This document shows, piece by piece, positions 8,983 through 15,742 of a stretch of 26,350 nucleotides of DNA. The notes under the pieces are model-generated. The model saw only the letters and a list, made by a program, of their open reading frames with translations, had not been told where the DNA came from and did no database searches. A program made the translations under genes and the position numbers. This DNA is from JACCQS01 sp050999295 (GTDB lineage: Bacteria; Actinomycetota; Actinomycetes; Mycobacteriales; Geodermatophilaceae): positions 1 to 26,350 of the forward strand of contig JBPCPI010000200.1 of the NCBI GenBank assembly GCA_050999295.1. Direction: 5' to 3'. The stretch's first letter is position 1; each line of letters starts with the position of its first letter.

Positions 8983-9054
8983 GTTGATCATCGGAACTAC
9001 CAGGGGTTTTGGCCCGCGGAAGCCTGAGAACCACCCAAAAGTCCGATGATCAAC
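8983..9054. repeat. 72-bp element with perfect 13-bp inverted ends
   Basis: GTTGATCATCGGA (8983-8995) returns inverted as TCCGATGATCAAC (9042-9054) with 46 bases between, which also contain TTTTGG and CCAAAA. It lies in a 316-base gap between the hydrolase and a small membrane gene. It might be a dispersed palindromic repeat, a MITE-like remnant or a long hairpin. No target duplication is visible at the edges and no T-run follows. The rest of the gap holds only the DedA stub described next. Confidence 0.6.
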
Positions 9055-9090
9055 ATGGAGTCGCCGACGGCGACGGCAGAGGAGCCCGAG

Positions 9091-9168
9091 ATGAGAAGTA
9101 TCTTAGAGAGCTTGCTTACGACGTAAGGCTACGGCATTATCGCTACGTTCCTTCTACTGATGATGGGA
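9091..9168 (+). pseudogene. Stub of a DedA-family membrane protein gene
   Basis: ATG 9091, with GGAG ten bases upstream, reads MRSILESLLTT then TAA (9124-9126), then continues in the same frame as GYGIIATFLLLMM. DedA proteins start in just this way, with 'LLTTYGY..IFLLLMLE', so TAA stands where a Tyr codon is expected and homology fades after about 26 codons. The base composition is richer in A and T than nearby. I read it as the first codons of a lost DedA gene with a nonsense change. The match is short and is made from memory of the family. Confidence 0.45.
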
Positions 9169-9243
9169 CGTACCGACGTACGGGCTCGCGAGAGCCGCCA
9201 CACAAATCCGGCCTTCGGCCGGCCGAACTTAGGAGCGCACACC

Positions 9244-9390
9244 ATGGCAACACTTCTATGGATCTTGGCCGTAATTCTCGTGATCGCCGGCATCTATGTC
9301 GCGCTGGTCCGCAAGGAACTGCTCTTCGGCATCATCCTGATCATTGTCGGGCTGCTCGTCGGCCCAGGCGGGGTCAGCGTCTTCACCTGA
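9244..9390 (+). CDS. Small hydrophobic protein, DUF6131-like
   Basis: The 48-residue protein has two membrane helices, LLWILAVILVIAGIYVAL and LLFGIILIIVGLLVG, joined by a charged RKE turn, and ends GPGGVSVFT. The GPGG-x-S-x-F end is typical of the small actinobacterial DUF6131 group, whose function is unknown. The ATG at 9244 has AGGAGCG upstream. A longer frame from 9160 includes DedA-stub sequence and is not preferred. Confidence 0.65.
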   Translation: MATLLWILAVILVIAGIYVALVRKELLFGIILIIVGLLVGPGGVSVFT

Positions 9391-9405
9391 TCTGCGGGCT
9401 GACCC

Positions 9406-9516
9406 ATGTGGATGCGTTGGATCTATCGCACTCTGGCCATGTTCCTCGGCCGTAAGGCCTGGCAGGCCTTTCAACGGCGGCGCGGTCGCACGGCCGGGCC
9501 ACCACGGACCTACTAG
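9406..9516 (+). CDS. Possible 36-residue basic small protein
   Basis: ATG 9406 reads MWMRWIYRTLAMFLGRKAWQ, then a basic stretch with QRRRGRT, and ends PPRTY at 9516. It starts 15 bases after the DUF6131-like gene and is followed by a strong terminator, so a two-gene transcript is plausible. There is no clear ribosome site and the family is not known to me. Confidence 0.4.
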   Translation: MWMRWIYRTLAMFLGRKAWQAFQRRRGRTAGPPRTY

Positions 9517-9574
9517 ACCGTTGCAACCGCACGAGGTCGCGGCGCCACCCTGCGGCGCCGGCACGTACGAAAAG

Positions 9575-9605
9575 CAAGGCCCGCGGACTGGTTCCGCGGG
9601 CCTTG
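9575..9605. terminator. Strong bidirectional terminator hairpin
   Basis: CAAGGCCCGCGGA (9575-9587) pairs perfectly with TCCGCGGGCCTTG (9593-9605) around a five-base loop. It is flanked by GAAAAG on the left and TCGTTT on the right, giving weak U-tails both ways. It separates the small plus-strand genes from the end of the minus-strand EamA gene at 9629. Confidence 0.8.
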
Positions 9606-9628
9606 TCGTTTCCGGGCTGAGGCGACGG

Positions 9629-10495
9629 TCAACCCAGCGTGATCAGGACCACGGCACATCCGGCCAGCGCGAGCCCGCCACCTTGACGACGGGAGATCCG
9701 CTCGTCGAGGACCAGTCGGGCGAGCACGATGGTTGCGGCCGGATACAGCGAGGTGAGCACAGCGGCGATGGTCAGCAGACCGGTCGTCGTCGAGGCGTAG
9801 AAGAGCAGGATTGCCGCCGAACCGAGCACACCGGTGGCCACGGCCAACTGCCACCAACCTGGCTGCCTGACCACGACGTGCTCACCTGGAGCGGGGCGTA
9901 CCGAGAAGAAGGCTATGACTGCGACCAGGGCGAACGCCGTTGCCTGCCCGGCCGCGAGTGGCCACACCCCGGCGCTGTCGCCGGCCCGATCGATGGCGAG
10001 GAAGAGCAACCCGAACCCGAGACCCGCGAGTAGGCCGTCACCGACGCCGGACGGGCGACCGTCGTCCCGGGCCGCACCCCCTCCCCCGGAAATGAGCCAC
10101 ACCGCAGGAAGTGCCAGCAGAAGTCCGAGAACGGTCACCGGTGCCGGCCGTTCGCCGAGGACCACAGCGATCCCGGCCGGCATGGCAGCGGCGAGTACCC
10201 CGGAGGTCGGGGCAACGATGGCCACCCGCGCGCGAGCCAGCCCGCGATAGAGGAACAGCGTGCCCATGCCCGAGCCCACCCCGGACAGAACACCCCAGGC
10301 AAGCGGGATGGGGGTCAGCACACCACCGAGCACGGGCGCGGCCACCAGGGCGATGACCAGGGCCGCCCCTGCACCGACCGTGGTCACGAGAGCGAAGTGC
10401 GCCCGCACCGACGCCCGACCACCGATGAAATCCGAGGCACCATAGGCCAGGGCCGCCGCCAGGGCTAGCAGGATGGCGGTCACCCCGATAGGCAA
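9629..10495 (-). CDS. EamA (drug/metabolite transporter) family membrane protein
   Basis: The 288-residue protein has about ten hydrophobic helices in two EamA halves. The first helix reads ILLALAAALAYGASDFIGGR, the usual start of the family, and VAIVAPTSGVLAAAMPAGIA marks the end of the first half; the second half repeats the pattern with LLTIAAVLTSLYPAATIVLA and ends with ALAGCAVVLITLG. Such proteins move amino acids, nucleosides or other metabolites out of the cell; the substrate is not readable. The given start is TTG 10495; GTG 10483 is an equally possible start. It is divergent from the Nramp-like gene. Confidence 0.85.
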   Translation of the reverse strand: MPIGVTAILLALAAALAYGASDFIGGRASVRAHFALVTTVGAGAALVIALVAAPVLGGVLTPIPLAWGVLSGVGSGMGTLFLYRGLARARVAIVAPTSGVLAAAMPAGIAVVLGERPAPVTVLGLLLALPAVWLISGGGGAARDDGRPSGVGDGLLAGLGFGLLFLAIDRAGDSAGVWPLAAGQATAFALVAVIAFFSVRPAPGEHVVVRQPGWWQLAVATGVLGSAAILLFYASTTTGLLTIAAVLTSLYPAATIVLARLVLDERISRRQGGGLALAGCAVVLITLG

Positions 10496-10565
10496 CCAGG
10501 CTCGCGCAGCGTCGTGTCCACCAGGCTGGGTGCGGACGGGTCAGTCGCGCCGCCCGGCCGATGTC

Positions 10566-10579
10566 CTGCTCCGGAGCAG
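10566..10579. promoter_or_regulatory. Perfect 14-bp palindrome in a divergent intergenic region
   Basis: CTGCTCCGGAGCAG lies between the divergent EamA and Nramp-like genes, 71 bases from the former and 112 from the latter. It may be an operator for one or both. No promoter hexamers of good quality are seen nearby. Confidence 0.35.
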
Positions 10580-10690
10580 CGCCTAGGTAGACGCATCCAT
10601 TGCACCCGGATTGCTGCCACGAGATCATGAGCGGTCTGTTCCCTCGGCGGGCATGGTGCGTCCATGGCGCGAGGTTCTGGAGGAGCGACG

Positions 10691-12148
10691 ATGGCGTCAG
10701 ACGGCACAGACCAGCCGAGCGGCACTCCGCCGACGCGGTCGGCCGCGGACAGCTTCCCGACCCGGCACCTGCCACGGCCGGAGGTACGGGAGATGCCCGA
10801 GGGACCGAAGGCCTACCGGCGGCTGATCGGGCCGGGCATCATCGCTGCCGGTGTCGGCCTGGCCTCGGGCGAGTTCATCCTCTACCCCTACATCGCCTCG
10901 CAAGTGGGGCTGGTCTTCGTCTGGGCGGCGCTGGTCGGGCTGACCACCCAGTTCTTCCTCAACATGGAGATCGAGCGCTACACCCTGGCCACCGGAGAGA
11001 CGGCGCTGACCGGGTTCAGCCGTTACTGGCGGCACTGGGGCCTGGTGTTCGCGCTGTTGACCTACTTCGCGAACCTCTGGCCCGGCTGGGCAACGAGTTC
11101 GGCGACCCTGGTGACCTACGTCTTCGGAGGCGAGGCGAGCCTCATCGCGATCGGCATGCTCGTGGTGATCGGGTTGATCCTCACCCTCGCCCCGGTCGTG
11201 TACGTCGCACTCGAGCGGGCCCAGATGCTCAAGGTCGCCGCGGTCGTGCTGCTCTTCGCCGTTGGTGCGATTTTCGCGATCAGTGCCGAGGCGTGGGGAG
11301 ACCTGCCCCAGGTCGTCACCCAACCTCGGATTCCTGCTGCCGAGCTCGGCTTCGCCCTCCTGCTGGGGGCGCTCGCCTTCGCCGGGGGCGGCGGTGGACA
11401 GAACCTCGTCCAGGCCAACTGGATCCGCGACAAGGGCTTCGGAATGGGTACCTATGTGCCGCGGCTGGTCAGCCCGATCACCGGCCAACCGGAGGCCGTA
11501 CCGAGCACCGGCTACGTCTTCGAGCCGACGCAGGACAATCTCTCCCGGTGGCGCGCATGGTGGAAGTTCGCCAATCTCGAGCAGCTGTCGACCTTCGTGC
11601 TGATCACCTTCCTCACGATTCTGTTCACCTCGCTGCTCGCCTTCGCGACCGTGTTCGGCCGGCCCGACCTGGCCAGCGACATCACCTTCATCCAGACCGA
11701 GGGGGAGGTCCTGGGTGAGCGGGTCGGCACCTGGTTCCAGTACTTCTTCTGGGGAATCGGCGCCTTCGCCCTGTTCGCCGCCGCGCTCGGCATCGTCGAC
11801 TACACCAGCCGGCTGGCCGCCGACGTGATCAAGACCTCGTACGCGCGGGAGGCGAACGAGAGCAAGATCTACGCGGGTCTGGTCTGGGGGCTGGTCGCGA
11901 TCGGGATCGTCGTCCTGCTCGCCGGCTTGAGCCAGCCGATCGTGCTGCTGGTGATCTCGGCAGTGGTCGGCGGCTTCATGATGTTCCTCTATTCCGGCCT
12001 GCTCATCCTGATCAACCGAAAGATCCTTCCCGAGCCGATCCGCGTCCGTGGGCTTCGCCTGGGGGTGCTCGGCTGGTCGATCCTGCTCTTCGGAACGCTG
12101 TCGGCGATCACCTTCGTCACTCAGCTCCAGCAGCTGTTCGGCGACTGA
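10691..12148 (+). CDS. Atypical Nramp-family transporter without the DPGN motif
   Basis: The protein has 485 residues from ATG 10691, chosen because GGAGG stands seven bases before it. After a polar N-terminus the first helix reads LIGPGIIAAGVGLASGEFIL. In standard Nramp Mn/Fe transporters the unwound part of helix 1 carries DPGN; here it is GVGLASGEF, with no Asp or Asn in the metal position. Helix 6 lacks the MPH motif and has a glycine run, GGGGGQNLVQ. A loop of about 60 residues between helices follows. Members of this branch are annotated as Nramp, but metal transport cannot be assumed. It ends with a hydrophobic helix and QLFGD. Confidence 0.8.
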   Translation: MASDGTDQPSGTPPTRSAADSFPTRHLPRPEVREMPEGPKAYRRLIGPGIIAAGVGLASGEFILYPYIASQVGLVFVWAALVGLTTQFFLNMEIERYTLATGETALTGFSRYWRHWGLVFALLTYFANLWPGWATSSATLVTYVFGGEASLIAIGMLVVIGLILTLAPVVYVALERAQMLKVAAVVLLFAVGAIFAISAEAWGDLPQVVTQPRIPAAELGFALLLGALAFAGGGGGQNLVQANWIRDKGFGMGTYVPRLVSPITGQPEAVPSTGYVFEPTQDNLSRWRAWWKFANLEQLSTFVLITFLTILFTSLLAFATVFGRPDLASDITFIQTEGEVLGERVGTWFQYFFWGIGAFALFAAALGIVDYTSRLAADVIKTSYAREANESKIYAGLVWGLVAIGIVVLLAGLSQPIVLLVISAVVGGFMMFLYSGLLILINRKILPEPIRVRGLRLGVLGWSILLFGTLSAITFVTQLQQLFGD

Positions 12149-12204
12149 ACCGGACAAGAGGCGTTGCAACCACCGCCGAACCCAAGGACCCCGCACAACC
12201 AGAC

Positions 12205-12550
12205 GTTATGCGCATCATGCTTGTTCACCCTAGTTCAGGTTGCATCGAGTTGTGACTCGGCCGGACTTCCCGCGGACAATCCTGGCGTTCAGGGTCGCAT
12301 TCCAACCCTCCACGGCTGACGGTAAGACACCCACCTCGGCGTCTAGGCCCAAGACCTGCCGGCAGCCAGCAACGCCAACTGCTGATCGGGAAATAGAGGT
12401 GCGTGGGTCGGCTGGTGCTGGTGGTGCCGTCCCAGGTCCAACACGAAGATCGTGAGCGCTCATGGTGCAGTTCCACTACGCTCCAGGCGCTCATGATCTC
12501 CGCACCGCGACACCGGAAAGAACTAACCGGACAAGCATGATGCGAATAAC
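12205..12550. mobile_element. 346-bp element with 20-bp terminal inverted repeats, MITE or IS remnant
   Basis: The left end, GTTATGCGCATCATGCTTGT (12205-12224), returns inverted at 12531-12550 with one mismatch; the inner 14 bp are perfect. The element fills most of the 414-base gap between the Nramp-like gene and the dioxygenase-like gene. Open frames of up to 89 codons cross it on both strands, but none gives a transposase I recognise. No target duplication is obvious. It fits a non-autonomous element or a short internal relic of an insertion sequence. Confidence 0.6.
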
Positions 12551-12562
12551 CCCGAAGGGTGA

Positions 12563-13240
12563 TCAGTCGAGTTGCACGCCGAGGGTAATCGCGCCACGGT
12601 AGCCATCGCCCGGCTGAGTGAGCGCCAACATCGAGGCCGAGCCCCCTCTGGAGTAGATGCCGTCCGCCTCATTTCCGGTTCGGTCGCCGGACTTCGTGTC
12701 GTACGGCGAGGTCGCGTACATGGCGTCGTTCAGCGTGGCCCGGCCCTGATACCAGCCCGGGTAGACCGTGCTGAAGGTCGCCAATCCGTTGGCGTCGGTG
12801 GCCTGCACCCCGCGCAGGAACGTCTGGTTGTCGGAGTTGAAGGCGGAGTAGTCCCCGACCGCGTCGCAGTGCCAGATGTCGACCATGGCGTCCTGCAGAA
12901 CGGCGCAGGTCGATGCGTCCGAGACCGTGAACTCCAGCGTCAGCGGCGTCCCCTCGCGGCCCTCGCGGATATCGCTTCGAACCTGCTCGCCGGACACGTA
13001 GTACGGGCCCTCGGCTATCTCCGGCGACAGCACACACGTGGGTACGGCAGCGCCAGTCGCGCCGGAGCTCGACCCGGAGCCGGATGCCGTTGCGCTGGCC
13101 GAGGACGTTGCCGACGTTGCGGTGGCACTTGGTCCGGCGCAGGCAACGGTGGCGACGAGTAGACCCGCGCCGCCCAGGACGCTGAAGGCCTGGCGGCGGG
13201 ACAGGACGAATCGGTGGGCGTCATCGACGGTGGGCGGCAT
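12563..13240 (-). CDS. Intradiol dioxygenase-like lipoprotein lacking the HxH iron ligands
   Basis: The 225-residue protein has a twin-arginine-type start (SRRQAF) followed by a hydrophobic run and a lipobox ending in Cys34 (ATVAC), then a Ser/Ala linker. The catalytic-type domain follows the secreted intradiol dioxygenase family: EIAEGPYYV, IREGREGTPLTL, DIWHCDAVGDYS, TFLRGVQATD and YPGWYQGR. In relatives YPGWY-GR leads directly into PHIHFKV and a segment ending GQLFF; here residue 168 joins straight to TLNDAMYATSPY, so about 25-30 residues including both His ligands are gone in frame. The two Tyr ligands remain. The protein is therefore unlikely to bind Fe(III) and cleave catechols in the usual way. 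GGAGATT precedes the ATG. Confidence 0.85.
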   Translation of the reverse strand: MPPTVDDAHRFVLSRRQAFSVLGGAGLLVATVACAGPSATATSATSSASATASGSGSSSGATGAAVPTCVLSPEIAEGPYYVSGEQVRSDIREGREGTPLTLEFTVSDASTCAVLQDAMVDIWHCDAVGDYSAFNSDNQTFLRGVQATDANGLATFSTVYPGWYQGRATLNDAMYATSPYDTKSGDRTGNEADGIYSRGGSASMLALTQPGDGYRGAITLGVQLD

Positions 13241-13332
13241 CGGAATCTCCTTGGCAGGGTTCGGCTGTCAGTAGTGGACGCGGGCCCAACATTGACCGCG
13301 AACCCTGGGAGCCGACTGAGTGCCCGCCGAGG

Positions 13333-14811
13333 TTAGGTGGGGACGTCCCAGGTGTGTACGGGCTCGTTGGAATGCATGCCCTCGCAGTAGATCCGCAACA
13401 TCTGCTGCAGCGCCTTCGGCCGCTCAAGTCCCTTGGCCTGCAACGCCCGTACGGTCTCGGTCTGCCACACCGCGCCGTTGCGGCCGGTCTTGGCGCGCCC
13501 TTCGATGATCGCGAGGTAACGGTCGCGGACCTCGGCGGCGACCCCCCAGCGCTCCAAGCCTTCATGGGCCATCGGCAACAACTTGCGCAGCACCAACTCG
13601 TCCGGCGTGACCTCGCCCATCCCAGGCCAATAGATCCGAGCCTCGATGCCGTACCGGGCGCATTCGAGGAAGTTCTCGTGTGCGGTCGTGAAGCTCATCT
13701 TCGTCCACACCGGACGGTCCTCTTCGGACAGAACGCGCAGGGCGCCGTAGTAGAACGCCGAGTTCGCCATGATGTCGACGACCGTGGGTCCGGCGGGGAG
13801 GACGCGGTTCTCCACTCGCAGGTGCGGCGTTCCGTCGACGATGTCGTAGATCGGCCGGTTCCAGCGGTAGATCGTCCCGTTGTGCAGACGAAGCTCATGC
13901 AGGCGAGGGGCCCGACCGGCATCGAGTTCGGCGAGCGGGTCCTCGTCGGTGATCTCAGGAAGCAGCGAGGGGAAGTAGCGGACGTTCTCCTCGAACAGGT
14001 CGAAGATCGAGGTGATCCACCGCTCGCCGAAGAAGACGCGCGGCCGTACCCCCTGGTTCTTGAGCTCCTCCGGCCGGGTGTCGGTTGCCTGGGCGAACAG
14101 TTCCACCCGGGTCTCGGACCACAGGTGGTGACCGAAGAAGTACGGCGAGTTCGAGCCCATGGCCAATTGCGGGGCGAGCAGTAGCTGCGCGGCGTTCCAG
14201 TTCGCGGCGAAGTCGTGCGGGGCGACCTGAAGGTGCAACTGCACGCTCGTACAGGCGGATTCCGGCGCGATGGAAGGGGAGTGGACGGTCAGCGGTTCGG
14301 GGCCGGGGATGTCGATCAGCAGGTCTTCGCCGCGCGAGCTGAAGATCGAGGCGTTCAATGCCTCGTACCGGCTGGACGGGCTCATCCAGTCGCCTTCGAA
14401 GTGCTCGGGCATCACCGTCGGCAGGATCCCGATCATCACGATGTGGGCGCCCTGGGAGTTCGCCTTGGCCTCCGCGGCATTCAGGCTGGCCCGAAGGTCG
14501 GCCTCGAGTTCCAGTGCGCTGGTGCCGGGCAGCCGGCGTGGCGGGACGTTGAACTCGATGTTGTACGCGCCGATCTCGGTCTGGTACGCCGGATCGGCGA
14601 TCTGTTCGAGCACCGCCGCGTTGGACATGGTCGGCTGCCAGTCCGCATCAACGAGGTTGAACTCGATCTCCATCCCGGTCAACGGCTTCTCGAAATCGAA
14701 GCTGGATTGCGCCAGCATCCGTTCGAAGACGTCGAGGCAGGTCCGTACCTTGGCCCGGTACTCCCGCCGGTGCTCGCGGGTGTACTCGATCGCCTCGATT
14801 TCGTCGCCCAC
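13333..14811 (-). CDS. GCS2-type glutamate-cysteine ligase family protein
   Basis: The 492-residue protein matches the actinobacterial GCS2 group: LTGMEIEFNLVD (ATP/Mg-binding Glu residues), GAYNIEFNVPPR, a central region with LHLQVAP, and RVENRVLPAGPTVVDIMAN. Family members join glutamate to an amine such as cysteine at the expense of ATP. Actinobacteria use mycothiol rather than glutathione, so the true acceptor here is open; ergothioneine EgtA is shorter and less alike. The start is GTG 14811 with no ribosome site, possibly leaderless. It is followed on its strand, with a 92-base gap, by the dioxygenase-like gene. Confidence 0.85.
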   Translation of the reverse strand: MGDEIEAIEYTREHRREYRAKVRTCLDVFERMLAQSSFDFEKPLTGMEIEFNLVDADWQPTMSNAAVLEQIADPAYQTEIGAYNIEFNVPPRRLPGTSALELEADLRASLNAAEAKANSQGAHIVMIGILPTVMPEHFEGDWMSPSSRYEALNASIFSSRGEDLLIDIPGPEPLTVHSPSIAPESACTSVQLHLQVAPHDFAANWNAAQLLLAPQLAMGSNSPYFFGHHLWSETRVELFAQATDTRPEELKNQGVRPRVFFGERWITSIFDLFEENVRYFPSLLPEITDEDPLAELDAGRAPRLHELRLHNGTIYRWNRPIYDIVDGTPHLRVENRVLPAGPTVVDIMANSAFYYGALRVLSEEDRPVWTKMSFTTAHENFLECARYGIEARIYWPGMGEVTPDELVLRKLLPMAHEGLERWGVAAEVRDRYLAIIEGRAKTGRNGAVWQTETVRALQAKGLERPKALQQMLRIYCEGMHSNEPVHTWDVPT

Positions 14812-14856
14812 GGGTCAAGGTTTGCACATGCAGCCACCGGCGGGACAACCATCATC

Positions 14857-14996
14857 CCTCCCGGCCAGCGTTGCGGGTTGCGTGCCCACCTCCCGGCCAG
14901 CGTTGCGGGTTGCCCGCGTACGGCGCGGCGGTTCCGACAAGAGTCCGAGCCGCTTCGCGGCGTTCGGGACCCGGCGGTTCCCACAAGAGTCCGAGC
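14857..14996. repeat. Two adjacent short tandem duplications
   Basis: A 25-base unit beginning CCTCCCGGCCAGCG occurs at 14857-14881 and again at 14889-14913 (period 32), both perfect. A second unit beginning CGGCGGTTCC occurs at 14926-14950 and 14972-14996 (period 46) with one mismatch. They occupy the divergent gap between the ligase and the response regulator. The origin is probably slippage or recombination. Confidence 0.8.
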
Positions 14997-15010
14997 GCGC
15001 TCGCGCGCGG

Positions 15011-15029
15011 GCTCTCAGGAAGCTCTCAG
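15011..15029 (+). promoter_or_regulatory. Direct-repeat box for an OmpR-family regulator
   Basis: GCTCTCAG occurs at 15011-15018 and again at 15022-15029, a perfect direct repeat with an 11-bp period. That is the tandem arrangement bound by OmpR/PhoB/MprA-type regulators, one turn of helix per monomer. It sits 23 bases before the start of the response regulator gene, so autoregulation is likely. Confidence 0.65.
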
Positions 15030-15051
15030 TCTCTGCTGCCACCCTGTACTC

Positions 15052-15738
15052 ATGACCGGGGAACGCCTGCTGCTCGTCGAGGACGAGGACAATCTGCGCT
15101 CGATGCTGACCGCTGCCTTGCGGCACAACGGGTTCGAGGTCGGCGAAGCAGCCAATGGCAGTGCGGGGTACGACGCCGCCGTGGCCAGCGATCATGATCT
15201 CCTCATCCTGGACGTCATGCTCCCCGACATCGATGGGTTCGAGGTCTGCCGTCGGCTGCGGTCGGCCGGACACCGGGTGCCGGTGCTGTTCCTCACCGCA
15301 CGAGACGCCACCGAGGACAAGGTGCGCGGCCTGACGCTGGGCGGGGACGACTACCTGGTCAAGCCGTTCAGCCTGGAGGAACTCGTCGCGCGTATCCGCG
15401 CCCTGCTGCGCCGGGCCGGTCTTGCCCGGGAGAAGAGCACTCTGCTGACCTACGCGGACCTCGAGCTGGACGATGACGCCCACCAGGTACGCCGGGCCGG
15501 GACGGAGCTCGCTCTGTCGCCGACGGAGTACAACCTGCTGCGCTACTTCCTGCTCAATCCTGGGCGCGTGCTGTCCAAGGCGCAGATCCTGGACCGGGTG
15601 TGGAACTACGACTTCGGCGGCGATGGCGGCATCGTGGAGACCTACATCGGATACCTGCGTCGCAAGGTGGATGCGCGAGAACCCAAGTTGATCCACACGG
15701 TCCGAGGAGTGGGCTACACCTTGCGTATGGCGGGATGA
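15052..15738 (+). CDS. Two-component response regulator, OmpR/PhoB family
   Basis: The 228-residue protein has a receiver domain with the acidic pair Glu10/Asp11, phosphoacceptor Asp54 in LLILDVMLPD, Thr82 and Lys104 (DDYLVKPF), followed by a winged-helix domain with LSPTEYNLLRYFLLNPGRVL and the C-terminal hairpin VRGVGYTLR. Phosphorylated by the kinase encoded next, it would dimerise and bind direct repeats. The frame is open far upstream, but the ATG at 15052 is the conserved start. It ends four bases before the kinase start. The genome context resembles MprA/TcrA-like systems, but the signal is unknown. Confidence 0.95.
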   Translation: MTGERLLLVEDEDNLRSMLTAALRHNGFEVGEAANGSAGYDAAVASDHDLLILDVMLPDIDGFEVCRRLRSAGHRVPVLFLTARDATEDKVRGLTLGGDDYLVKPFSLEELVARIRALLRRAGLAREKSTLLTYADLELDDDAHQVRRAGTELALSPTEYNLLRYFLLNPGRVLSKAQILDRVWNYDFGGDGGIVETYIGYLRRKVDAREPKLIHTVRGVGYTLRMAG

Positions 15739-15742
15739 TCAG

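Noticed and set aside
10697..12196. 499-residue minus-strand frame opposite the Nramp-like gene
   Set aside because: Composition (Glu, Gln, Asp, Arg) is that of an antisense frame; the plus strand encodes regular membrane helices.
14857..14996. Repeats as a CRISPR array
   Set aside because: Only two copies of each of two different units, with unequal periods and no cas genes.
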